DNA of 64,000 nucleotides from Lachnospiraceae bacterium (GTDB taxonomy: Bacteria; Bacillota; Clostridia; Lachnospirales; Lachnospiraceae): assembly GCA_014804795.1 (NCBI GenBank), contig JAAUZC010000044.1:80545-144544 (forward strand), written 5' to 3'. Shown here piece by piece: positions 45,097-52,768 of this stretch. The notes beneath the pieces are model-generated. The model saw nothing but the letters and a program-made list of their open reading frames with translations. It ran no database searches and had not been told where the DNA came from. Position numbers and translations under genes: made by a program. Position 1 is the first letter of the stretch. The number at the start of each line of letters is the position of its first letter.

Positions 45097-45312
45097 ATGG
45101 ACGATAAAGCTTTGATTGACGATCTTGTTAAAATGTTGGATTCCGGCATGGCAGGAGGCGTCGGGCATGTAAACATCGACTATGATGAACATAACGAGCA
45201 GGATAAATCCGTTCAGACTATGGGCTGCACAGACTGCTCCAGAACCCCGCTCGCATGTAGTGTACCTACTCTGGAACAGGGGTTGGATGATTACTCAGGT
45301 TCTCGTATATAA
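45097..45312 (+). CDS. Small acidic protein between the two parts of split PFL
   Basis: The 71-residue protein has CTGGAG upstream of the ATG. Its start [28 protein letters not shown] resembles the beginning of the glycyl-radical domain ([26 protein letters not shown]) encoded next, but no RVSGYA motif follows. Instead there is [21 protein letters not shown] with three cysteines. It may be a diverged duplicate of the linker, acting as an assembly factor, protein protector or redox sensor for the split enzyme. This is inference; no named family is recognised. Confidence 0.65.
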   Translation: MDDKALIDDLVKMLDSGMAGGVGHVNIDYDEHNEQDKSVQTMGCTDCSRTPLACSVPTLEQGLDDYSGSRI

Positions 45313-45347
45313 TTTTAAAAAATGTAAATACTATGGAGGTAAAAACA

Positions 45348-45593
45348 ATGGCAGCATCAAATGCAGCTCAGGTTGATAACCTGGTATCCTTACTTGATGG
45401 CTATGCAACAAAAGGCGGCCACCACTTAAATGTAAACGTATTAAACAGAGATATGTTACTGGACGCTCAGAAGCATCCCGAGAACTATCCTCAGCTTACT
45501 ATCCGTGTTTCCGGGTATGCTGTAAACTTCATTAAGCTGACACCCGAACAGCAGGCTGACGTTATTTCCCGTACATTCCATGAATCTATCTAA
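45348..45593 (+). CDS. grcA: Separately encoded glycyl-radical domain of pyruvate formate-lyase (GrcA-like)
   Basis: The 81-residue protein starts at the ATG at 45348, behind GGAGG; an ATG 15 bases upstream contains that very ribosome binding site. It aligns with the last part of canonical Pfl[34 protein letters not shown] and [18 protein letters not shown], with the radical glycine at residue 56. Length equals the missing part of the PflB body. In E. coli GrcA/YfiD (127 residues) repairs oxygen-cleaved PFL; here the operon encodes no full-length PFL, so this subunit must be essential for activity rather than a spare part. The activase gene follows. Confidence 0.92.
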   Translation: MAASNAAQVDNLVSLLDGYATKGGHHLNVNVLNRDMLLDAQKHPENYPQLTIRVSGYAVNFIKLTPEQQADVISRTFHESI

Positions 45594-45637
45594 GGAAAGA
45601 TCCTTTGGGACATAATAACAGGCATTTAACTAAATCT

Positions 45638-45670
45638 ATCCCCTGAGGCTCTGCTTCAGGGGATTTGTTT
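45638..45670 (+). terminator. Terminator-like hairpin between grcA and pflA
   Basis: ATCCCCTGA (45638-45646) pairs with TCAGGGGAT (45656-45664) and is followed by TTGTTT. Partial termination here would keep activase levels low relative to the enzyme. Confidence 0.6.
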
Positions 45671-45693
45671 AAAAATCCGGAGGGTTTATTGAT

Positions 45694-46452
45694 ATGAAAG
45701 GACGTATTCATTCCCTTGAAAGTTTTGGCACTGTGGACGGCCCCGGCACCAGATTTGTGGTCTTTGTGCAGGGATGTCCGATGAGATGTGCTTATTGCCA
45801 TAATCCTGACACCTGGTCTATGGATGGCGGTACTATGATGGAACCCGCTGAAATTATTGAACAGTTTGAAAAAAACCGTCCTTTCTATAAAGACGGCGGC
45901 CTCACTGTAACCGGCGGCGAACCTTTAATGCAGGTGGACTTTCTGATCGATCTGTTTACACTGGCAAAAGAACATAATATTCACACCTGCATTGACAGTT
46001 CCGGCATTGCCTACAAGGAAAACAATGCCGCCTTTATCGAGAAGCTGGATAAGCTTATGCCGTTGACGGATCTTGTTATGCTGGATATCAAGCATATCGA
46101 CCCGGAAAAACATAAGGAACTGACAAGTAAACCTAACGACGGCATTCTTGCCTTTGCTAAATATCTGGAAAAGAAACAGGTTCCTGTATGGATCCGCCAC
46201 GTGATCGTGCCCGGCCTTACAGATGATGAACAGTATCTGTATCAACTGGGATACTTTATCGGGCATCTCTCCAACCTGAAAGCTCTGGATGCTCTCCCCT
46301 ATCATACGATGGGCGAAAAAAAGTATGAGAGTCTCGGTATGGAGTATAAGCTTCACGATGTTCCCGCTATGGATCAGAAAACTCTTCTTGTAAAAAAACA
46401 GGTCATTTTGGACGGTGTAAAAGCAGCCCGAAAAGAATTGGAAAATTCATGA
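45694..46452 (+). CDS. pflA: Pyruvate formate-lyase activating enzyme
   Basis: The 252-residue radical SAM activase has GRIHSLESFGTVDGPGTRFVVFVQGCPMRCAYCHNPDTW with the CX3CX2C cluster motif, LTVTGGEPLMQ and VPVWIRHVIVPGLTDDE. It uses S-adenosylmethionine and reduced ferredoxin or flavodoxin to make the glycyl radical on the small PFL subunit. GGAGG lies upstream of the ATG. The length is normal for the family. It presumably acts on the free 81-residue domain or on the assembled complex. Confidence 0.95.
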   Translation: MKGRIHSLESFGTVDGPGTRFVVFVQGCPMRCAYCHNPDTWSMDGGTMMEPAEIIEQFEKNRPFYKDGGLTVTGGEPLMQVDFLIDLFTLAKEHNIHTCIDSSGIAYKENNAAFIEKLDKLMPLTDLVMLDIKHIDPEKHKELTSKPNDGILAFAKYLEKKQVPVWIRHVIVPGLTDDEQYLYQLGYFIGHLSNLKALDALPYHTMGEKKYESLGMEYKLHDVPAMDQKTLLVKKQVILDGVKAARKELENS

Positions 46453-46508
46453 TTTACTACTTTTGGGCTTGTATATCTCATAAGATTATATTAAAATAAA
46501 AAAAGATT

Positions 46509-46536
46509 GCAGAATACGGTTCATGCCGTATTTCTG
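46509..46536 (+). promoter_or_regulatory. Hairpin between pflA and the ferredoxin gene
   Basis: GCAGAATACGG and CCGTATTTCTGC form a stem of about 11 pairs. No clear T tract follows, so a processing or stability role is as likely as attenuation. Confidence 0.4.
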
Positions 46537-46571
46537 CGAATATTCTATCATACATAAGGAGGATTTATCTC

Positions 46572-46742
46572 ATGGCATTTGTAATTGGTGATGGTTGTGT
46601 AGGCTGCGGCGCTTGTGCAGGCACATGTCCTGTTGGCGCTATCTCCGAAAACGGCGGCGTATTCGTTATCGATGAAAGCGTTTGCATTTCCTGCGGCGCT
46701 TGTGCAGGCGGCTGCCCCGTTGGTACAATTTCCGAGGCTTAA
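46572..46742 (+). CDS. 2[4Fe-4S] ferredoxin, clostridial type
   Basis: This 56-residue protein has two classic cluster motifs, CVGCGACAGTCPVG and CISCGACAGGCPVG. AAGGAGG precedes the ATG. Clostridial ferredoxins of about 55 residues carry electrons at very low potential. Being the last gene after the activase, it may supply electrons to PflA, and it also serves pyruvate:ferredoxin oxidoreductase and hydrogenases in general. It is too small for a 60-codon ORF cutoff. Confidence 0.93.
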   Translation: MAFVIGDGCVGCGACAGTCPVGAISENGGVFVIDESVCISCGACAGGCPVGTISEA

Positions 46743-46761
46743 AACTCTATTACAAGCAACG

Positions 46762-46795
46762 AACAGGTGTCGCACTATACGGCACCTGTTTTTTT
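46762..46795 (+). terminator. Terminator of the formate-lyase/ferredoxin operon
   Basis: AACAGGTG and CACCTGTT form the stem, followed by seven Ts, 20 bases after the ferredoxin stop. It overlaps the last codons of the convergent MerR gene. Confidence 0.9.
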
Positions 46796-47380
46796 GAACA
46801 ATTTTTTTCGCTCCTTCTTTCCCTGTTTTTCCTGCTTCTCCTGCTTTTTTCGGCCGCTCTTACCGCGCAGCAATATATCTAACTGCTTATAATGCTCCTC
46901 CTCCAGCATAAGGCGCTTACTTTCCCTCTGTTCTTCCCGCTCTTCCTGCATCCTAAACTGATAATCCAGTTCCTTTGTGAGCGTTTCCGAAAGTTCTTCA
47001 TAAAGCTTTTCGTTGCTCTCCTGTACCGCCTCAGAAATAAGCTTTTTCATCAGGTATTCCAACCGTTTTACCTTTTCCTCCGCTTCCCGTTCCGGCAAAG
47101 CGGCGGTCTGTGCCGTCGGCACCAGCTTTTCCACATCCGGAAGTCTTGTCAGCTTTCCGTTCTTCAAAATCATTCGTATCGCCTTAAGCTGTAATCCCTG
47201 TTCCTTCAATTTTTTGATCTCCTGAAATTCCATAATATCTTCCTCCGTGTAATACCTGTGTCCCAACTCATTTCTCTTCACCGGAAGTTTCAATTCATCC
47301 TCCCAGTAACGCAGCACATGGCTTTCCACTTTTACCTTTCTTGATGCATCCGAAATGAGATATACTTTTTTGTTTTCCAT
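46775..47380 (-). CDS. MerR-family transcriptional regulator
   Basis: The 201-residue protein starts at the ATG at 47380 behind GGAGGGATCT; a longer frame continues upstream without reason. The N-terminal winged helix (MENKKVYLISDASRKVKVESHVLRYWEDEL, RYYTEEDIMEFQEIKKLKEQG) is MerR type, with the usual helix order. The C-terminal half is a long coiled coil, very rich in lysine and glutamate, and ends in a lysine-rich tail. No effector-binding cysteines are visible. Its target is unknown; the convergent formate-lyase operon and the dnaB operon are its neighbours. Confidence 0.85.
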   Translation of the reverse strand: MENKKVYLISDASRKVKVESHVLRYWEDELKLPVKRNELGHRYYTEEDIMEFQEIKKLKEQGLQLKAIRMILKNGKLTRLPDVEKLVPTAQTAALPEREAEEKVKRLEYLMKKLISEAVQESNEKLYEELSETLTKELDYQFRMQEEREEQRESKRLMLEEEHYKQLDILLRGKSGRKKQEKQEKQGKKERKKLFKKTGAV

Positions 47381-47403
47381 AGATCCCTCCTGCTTATGTT
47401 CTA

Positions 47404-47438
47404 AAAAGAGGAATGACTTAATAAGCCATTCCTCTTTT
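47404..47438. terminator. Bidirectional terminator between dnaB and the MerR gene
   Basis: AAAAGAGGAATG (47404-47415) and CATTCCTCTTTT (47427-47438) form a perfect 12-base stem with A/T tracts. It ends the gdpP-rplI-dnaB transcript. Confidence 0.9.
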
Positions 47439-47514
47439 GTATGGTTAGTATTTACTTTCTGAACTCCGCCACTTATGCAGCGCTTACGAAGTGCTTCGCA
47501 GTTCTTTCTGAACT

Positions 47515-48849
47515 CTAGCGCTGCACGTTTGCAAACTTCGTATAATCCGGCAGCCATGCCAGTTCTACTGTTCCGATAGGACCATTTCTCTGCTTCGCAA
47601 TAATAATCTCGGCAATGCCTTTTCTATCGCTGTCTTTATTATAATAATCATCCCTGTAAATAAACATCACTACGTCCGCATCCTGCTCTATCGCGCCGGA
47701 TTCACGCAGGTCGGAAAGCATCGGCCGATGATCCGGTCTCTGCTCCACTGCACGGCTCAACTGTGACAACGCGATCACCGGCACACCCAACTCCCTTGCA
47801 AGTGCCTTTAATGACCTTGAAATATCAGAGACTTCCTGCTGTCTGGAATCTGTTCTTCCACTGCCGGACATCAACTGCAGATAGTCTATAATGACCATCT
47901 GGATATCCTGTTCCATTTTAAACTTTCTGCATTTGGAACGCAGTTCCGATATACTGATACCCGGTGTATCATCAATGATCAATTTGGATCTTCCCACAAC
48001 GCCCGCGCCATCAATTAAGTCCTCCCATTCTCTGTCAGACAGATTTCCGGTTCGGATATGCTGGGAATCTACCCTTGATTCCAGCGAAAACAATCTGTTT
48101 ACAAGCTGCTCTCTCGACATCTCCAGACTGAATATCGCAAGCGGCAGATCGCTCTTAAATGCGACATACTGAGCGATATTTAATACCAGCGCCGTCTTTC
48201 CCATAGAGGGTCTTGCCGCAATCAAAATAAGGTCTGCAGGCTGCATTCCGGCCGTCTTATAATCCAGATCCAAAAATCCTGTCGCCACACCGGTCACATT
48301 GCCCTTCGTCTTAGAGGCCTTTTCTATCCGCTCCATGGCGTTTAATACGACTTGACGGATCGGAACATAATCGCTCGTATTCCTGTGCTGCACAATGTTG
48401 AAAATGCTTTTTTCCGCATCCTCCAGTATCGTTTCCAGACCATCTTTTCCCACATAGCAGGCGCCCGAAATTTCATCACTGGCCTTGATCAGTCTGCGCA
48501 GCACCGCTTTCTCCGAAACAATCTGTGCGTAATCTCTGATATGGGCAGCTGTCGGCACTGCCAGCATTAAATCCCTGACAAATTCCAGGCTGCTCACTTC
48601 CGGCGGCGCATCTTTTTCTTTCAGTTTATTCTGCAGCGTCACCACATCCACAGCATTTCCGCTGTCGTTCAGTTCCACAATAGATTGAAACACAAGCCCA
48701 TACTGCCTGTTATAAAAATCATCTTCCTGCAAAATATCAGCAGCTACAGTGATCGCGTCCCGCGATATCATCATACAGCCGATAACCGACTGCTCCGCTT
48801 CAATGCTATGGGGCAATACCCTTTTTAAGAGCGCTTCCTCTGCTGCCAT
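47515..48849 (-). CDS. dnaB: Replicative DNA helicase DnaB
   Basis: The 444-residue protein has the N-terminal helicase-loader domain (LPHSIEAEQSVIGCMMISRDA) and the RecA-like motor with Walker A ARPSMGKTALVLNIAQYVA, Walker B MVIIDYLQLM, and the ALSQLSRAVEQR arginine-finger region. It forms a hexamer that unwinds DNA at the fork. The gene begins right behind rplI (TAA ATG, spacing zero), the conserved Firmicutes order rplI-dnaB. Confidence 0.96.
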   Translation of the reverse strand: MAAEEALLKRVLPHSIEAEQSVIGCMMISRDAITVAADILQEDDFYNRQYGLVFQSIVELNDSGNAVDVVTLQNKLKEKDAPPEVSSLEFVRDLMLAVPTAAHIRDYAQIVSEKAVLRRLIKASDEISGACYVGKDGLETILEDAEKSIFNIVQHRNTSDYVPIRQVVLNAMERIEKASKTKGNVTGVATGFLDLDYKTAGMQPADLILIAARPSMGKTALVLNIAQYVAFKSDLPLAIFSLEMSREQLVNRLFSLESRVDSQHIRTGNLSDREWEDLIDGAGVVGRSKLIIDDTPGISISELRSKCRKFKMEQDIQMVIIDYLQLMSGSGRTDSRQQEVSDISRSLKALARELGVPVIALSQLSRAVEQRPDHRPMLSDLRESGAIEQDADVVMFIYRDDYYNKDSDRKGIAEIIIAKQRNGPIGTVELAWLPDYTKFANVQR

Positions 48850-49296
48850 TTATACTTCCTCAACTTTTACCCTTAGTGTTGCTGTTACCTGCGGATGAAG
48901 CTTCACAGCCACTTCATGCGTACCAAAGCTTCTGATCGGCTGTTCAAGCTGAATCTTCTTCTTATCAATCTCTAAATTTCTCTGATTCTTTATAGCCGCC
49001 GCAATTTCTTTGGAGGAAACGGATCCGAATACTCTGCCGGCCTCTCCCCCCTTCATGCTGACCACAACCGGTTTCTCTTCGATCTTTTTTGCCAGTGCCT
49101 GCGCTTCCTCGAGCAGGTGCTGCGCATCTTTTTGTGCTTTGATCTTCTGTAATTTCAGATCGTTTAAGTTCTTGCTGTTTGCCTCCACCCCCAGCTTCTG
49201 AGGCAGAATATAGTTTCTTGCATATCCGTCATTTACCTCAATGATTTCACCCTTTTTGCCGAGTTTTTTCACGTCCTGTATCAAAATAATTTTCAC
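48850..49296 (-). CDS. rplI: 50S ribosomal protein L9
   Basis: The 148-residue protein starts at a GTG (49294-49296) behind GGAAGGAG: VKIILIQDVKKLGKKGEIIEVNDGYARNYILP, the L9 signature for rRNA binding. The GTG overlaps the stop of gdpP (GTGA). The C-terminal domain contains IRSFGTHEVAVKLHPQVTATLRVKV. A longer frame upstream is part of the gdpP coding region. Confidence 0.96.
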   Translation of the reverse strand: MKIILIQDVKKLGKKGEIIEVNDGYARNYILPQKLGVEANSKNLNDLKLQKIKAQKDAQHLLEEAQALAKKIEEKPVVVSMKGGEAGRVFGSVSSKEIAAAIKNQRNLEIDKKKIQLEQPIRSFGTHEVAVKLHPQVTATLRVKVEEV

Positions 49297-51347
49297 GAAA
49301 TTGCTCCTTCCTGTATCATGGTATCCAGCGTATTCTTCACAATGGAAATTGCTTCCATTAACGTGATATCTTCCATCTGGCATCCGGCGATATTCATATG
49401 GCCTCCGCCGCCCAGTCTCTCCATGATAATCTGTACATTTACCTCATCTATTGATCTTGCACTGACATAGACCTGATTCTGATAATCTGTCAGTACAAAG
49501 CTTGCCTTTACGCCTTTGATATTTAACAGTTCATTCGCCGCCTGTGCGCCCACTACGGTAGGGCTCTGCAGATCCTCACTGGTGCAAATGGAGATCGCAT
49601 AAGCGTTCCGATAGATTTCCGCCTGACTGACCGTATCCGCCCTTGCCTTATATTCGTTGGCATCCTCTCTGAACAGCTTTCTGACCCTTGTCACATCGGC
49701 GCCGTTCCTGCGGAGGAATGCCGCTGCCTCGAACGTTCTCACGCCCGTTTTTGTCATAAAGTTATTTGTGTCTATCATAATACCGGAATACATGCAGTCC
49801 GCTTCATCAGGCTTGATCTTAATATTATCGCCGATATACTGCAGAATCTCCGATACCATCTCGCAGGCGGAAGACGCATAAGCCTCCACATAGGACAGCG
49901 TCGCATTCTCAATTGTCTCAGAGCCGCGCCTGTGGTGATCCAATACTACGATTGACTTACAATATTTCAAAAGATCAGGGCATTCCGTAATGCTCGGCTT
50001 GTCCACATCCACCACAACCAGCACGGAATTACTTCCCGCCAGCTCTAACGCCGTTGTACTGTTTATGATCATATCCTCTTCATAATCCGGATTATCCTTA
50101 AAAAGCTGCACAAATGGCTGAATCGAAGTCGTCACATCGTTAATAACAATATGCGCTTTCTTTTCCAACGTCACTGCAATCCGGTAAATACCAACCGCCG
50201 AACCGAAGCTGTCTATGTCCGCCATGCGATGTCCCATAATAATGACGCGGTCTTTTCCGGTGATGATCTCCCGCAGCGCCTGCGCTTTCACACGGGCCTT
50301 TACTCTCGTATTTTTCTCTACCTGCTGGCTCTTTCCGCCATAGTACGCAACGTTTTCCGGCGTCTTTACAATAGCCTGATCACCGCCGCGCCCCAGTGCC
50401 AGATCAATCGCATTCCTCGCGAACTCATAGTTTTGCGCATAGGTGAGGCCATCCAGCCCTACACCGATACTCAATGTCACAGCCATCTCATTGCCGATGT
50501 TGACCGTCTTAACATCTTCCAGTATATCGAATCGATCCTCTTTGAGATTTTCCACCGCTTTTTTGCGCATGATCACCAGATATTTATCTTTTTCCAGTTT
50601 TTTGGCAATTCCGTCCAACGCGGAAATATACTTATTCACTTTCCTGTCAATCAGCGCGATCAGCAGAGAACGTCTCACTTCCTCCACGCTCTCAAGCGCC
50701 TCCTCATAGTTATCCAGATAAATAAGCCCTACTGCAAGACTCTGATCGTCAATTTCCCGCAGTGCAATCTTGAGCGCCGTTTCATCATAAAGATAGATTG
50801 CGATCAGATAACCGTCATAGTTTTCCGCTTCAACAATATCGCTGTTCATCGCCATTTCTTTCAGAGATATCTTACGGGCTCTCACATGGAAATCTCTGCT
50901 TTCATAATTTATATCCATTTCCATGAAAGTTTCGCTGTTACGACCCGGCAGCTTGTCCTTTGTCAGTGCCGGAAACAGTGAAGTGATCGACTTTCTGTAG
51001 CCTTTCTCTTTATGTACCAGCTTTTCAAATTCCTTGTTAGTCCATATTACTTTTCCCTGATCGTCAAGCAGCGCATTGGGCAGATCCAGATCCCGCAAAA
51101 GCCTCCTCTGTATCTGTCCATACTGGGTCGCAAAGCTGACCAGCTCATTCATGATAACAGGTTTAATATTCAAATACAGCACTGCAGCGACAATAAAATA
51201 AATTACAATAAATCCTGTCAGCAGCATTCCCGCCTTCACATTAAACGTGAATACTCCCACATCGATCAGCAGCATCAAAAATCCCATATAAAACATGAAA
51301 TTAAACTGGAATCTCAATTTGCCTTTCAATTTAATCTTATTTTTCAT
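49293..51347 (-). CDS. gdpP: Cyclic-di-AMP phosphodiesterase GdpP (YybT family)
   Basis: The 684-residue membrane protein has two N-terminal spans (about residues 15-62), a PAS-like sensor domain (RDLDLPNALLDDQGKVIWTN), a degenerate GGDEF domain, and a C-terminal DHH/DHHA1 phosphoesterase with MGHRMADIDSFGSAVGIYR, VVVDVDKPSITECPDLL, VVLDHHRRG and GGGGHMNIAGCQ. It hydrolyses c-di-AMP and affects osmotic and cell-wall homeostasis. It is the usual gene upstream of rplI in Firmicutes. Confidence 0.95.
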   Translation of the reverse strand: MKNKIKLKGKLRFQFNFMFYMGFLMLLIDVGVFTFNVKAGMLLTGFIVIYFIVAAVLYLNIKPVIMNELVSFATQYGQIQRRLLRDLDLPNALLDDQGKVIWTNKEFEKLVHKEKGYRKSITSLFPALTKDKLPGRNSETFMEMDINYESRDFHVRARKISLKEMAMNSDIVEAENYDGYLIAIYLYDETALKIALREIDDQSLAVGLIYLDNYEEALESVEEVRRSLLIALIDRKVNKYISALDGIAKKLEKDKYLVIMRKKAVENLKEDRFDILEDVKTVNIGNEMAVTLSIGVGLDGLTYAQNYEFARNAIDLALGRGGDQAIVKTPENVAYYGGKSQQVEKNTRVKARVKAQALREIITGKDRVIIMGHRMADIDSFGSAVGIYRIAVTLEKKAHIVINDVTTSIQPFVQLFKDNPDYEEDMIINSTTALELAGSNSVLVVVDVDKPSITECPDLLKYCKSIVVLDHHRRGSETIENATLSYVEAYASSACEMVSEILQYIGDNIKIKPDEADCMYSGIMIDTNNFMTKTGVRTFEAAAFLRRNGADVTRVRKLFREDANEYKARADTVSQAEIYRNAYAISICTSEDLQSPTVVGAQAANELLNIKGVKASFVLTDYQNQVYVSARSIDEVNVQIIMERLGGGGHMNIAGCQMEDITLMEAISIVKNTLDTMIQEGAIS

Positions 51348-51499
51348 AGTCTGCCTTTCACATTATCTCCAAAACTCATATAGAGATATTATAACATTCT
51401 TATCCAAAAGATGCCATCACATTTTATGGGATGATTTTGTCCGGATATACTATATTTTGTGCAAAACGCTGGTATTTTGTCTAAAAATGCGAAAAATAT

Positions 51500-51538
51500 T
51501 CGTAAAAATAAGCCAACTGCCCTGAAGGCCGTTGGCTC
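51500..51538 (-). terminator. Terminator of the rpsF-ssb-rpsR operon
   Basis: On the minus strand AGCCAAC (51531-51537 complement) and GTTGGCT (51511-51517 complement) form the stem, followed by TATTTTTA, about 25 bases after the rpsR stop. Confidence 0.75.
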
Positions 51539-51560
51539 ATTCTCACATCTCATAAACTTT

Positions 51561-51824
51561 TTAGTCCTGCACATAAGGCATAAGAGACAGATGTCTTGCT
51601 CTCTTGATAGCAGTTGTAAGCGCTCTCTGGTGCCTTGCACAGTTTCCGGTAATCCTTCTCGGAAGGATTTTACCTCTCTCAGACACATATCTTTTTAATT
51701 TCGCTGTGTCTTTATAATCAATTACATTATCTTTTCCACAAAAAACACAAACTTTTTTTCTTCTGCGAATCCCGCTTCTTCTCTTCATCGGAGATTCAGC
51801 CTTGTCTGTTTTATTATAAGCCAT
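51561..51824 (-). CDS. rpsR: 30S ribosomal protein S18
   Basis: The 87-residue protein has [37 protein letters not shown] and [23 protein letters not shown], typical S18. Two cysteine pairs in the N-terminal part (CVFC, C in NCARH) suggest a zinc-binding form. It follows ssb with 23 bases between. Confidence 0.97.
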   Translation of the reverse strand: MAYNKTDKAESPMKRRSGIRRRKKVCVFCGKDNVIDYKDTAKLKRYVSERGKILPRRITGNCARHQRALTTAIKRARHLSLMPYVQD

Positions 51825-51847
51825 TTGAATGCCTCCTATCTGATTTT

Positions 51848-52306
51848 TTAGTTAAACGGCAGTTCCTCGTCTATTCCATCAGGAATATTCATAAACCCGT
51901 CTCCAGCTCCTGACGGTGCAGGTCTGCTGTTTCCAGTATTTCCGGCATAGCCCCCATCCGATCCGGCGTTACTGTTCTTGCTCTCTGCAAACTCCTGATC
52001 CTCCACTACCACATCCGTAGTATAGACAGTCTGTCCATCCCTGTTGGTATAGCTTCCTGTCTGGATCCTTCCGGTTATTGCAATCTTTGTTCCCTTACGC
52101 AGATATTTTTCCGCAAATTCTCCGCTTCTTCCAAAAGCCACACAGCTGATAAAATCTGCAGTCTGCTGATTATCTCCGCCATTATTACGGTTAAATCTGC
52201 GGTCTACGGCAAGCGTATATCTTGCAATCGCCATGGGAGATTCCCCCTGAGAATATCTTACTTCAGGATCTCTTGTCAGGCGTCCCATAAGTATTACTTT
52301 ATTCAT
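51848..52306 (-). CDS. ssb: Single-stranded DNA-binding protein
   Basis: The 152-residue protein has an OB fold ([72 protein letters not shown]), a glycine- and serine-rich linker and the acidic tip DEELPFN that binds partner proteins. It lies between rpsF and rpsR, the conserved order. Confidence 0.97.
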   Translation of the reverse strand: MNKVILMGRLTRDPEVRYSQGESPMAIARYTLAVDRRFNRNNGGDNQQTADFISCVAFGRSGEFAEKYLRKGTKIAITGRIQTGSYTNRDGQTVYTTDVVVEDQEFAESKNSNAGSDGGYAGNTGNSRPAPSGAGDGFMNIPDGIDEELPFN

Positions 52307-52319
52307 ACGTTCTCCTATT

Positions 52320-52610
52320 CTATTTCTCGTCCTGTTTCACGCACAAATATCTGATCACTCCGTCCATGATACGCATACGGCTTTCGATTTCTGCCGGCGC
52401 AGACGTTTCAGCGTCAAACTGGATGAAGTAATAGTAGCCTTCTTTCATCTTCTGGATTTCGTAAGCAAGTCTCTTCTTGCCCCAGTCGTCCACATTTGTG
52501 ATCTGGCCACCGAATCTCTCGATCAGAGCTTTTACTTTTTCTACAACATTTGCCCGATCCTCTTCCTCGAGTTTTGCGCTAACAACAACGGCTAATTCAT
52601 ACTTTGTCAT
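52320..52610 (-). CDS. rpsF: 30S ribosomal protein S6
   Basis: The 96-residue protein starts at the ATG at 52610 behind AAAGGAGG: MTKYELAVVVSAKLEEEDR, then RFGGQITNVDDWGKKRLAYEIQKMKEGYYYFIQFDA, S6 hallmarks. The ORF extends upstream without a plausible second start. First gene of the operon. Confidence 0.97.
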   Translation of the reverse strand: MTKYELAVVVSAKLEEEDRANVVEKVKALIERFGGQITNVDDWGKKRLAYEIQKMKEGYYYFIQFDAETSAPAEIESRMRIMDGVIRYLCVKQDEK

Positions 52611-52768
52611 GTTAGTTACCTCCTTTTGGTCTCTGGCTCCCACCTTAGGCGGGAACAAGGAATATATATATCACGGACATACATTCTAACATGGATTGGA
52701 AAATAAATCAAGGGGGATGGAATTTTTTGTAGCATAATATTTCAAACAAAAGCAGAATTTTGTTATAT

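Noticed and set aside
45333..45347. Earlier ATG of the glycyl-radical subunit
   Set aside because: This ATG is part of the GGAGG ribosome binding site of the ATG at 45348, which gives exactly the canonical domain start.
50151..50981. 276-codon plus-strand frame over gdpP
   Set aside because: Fully inside the well-supported gdpP gene in the opposite direction, with low-complexity, implausible composition.
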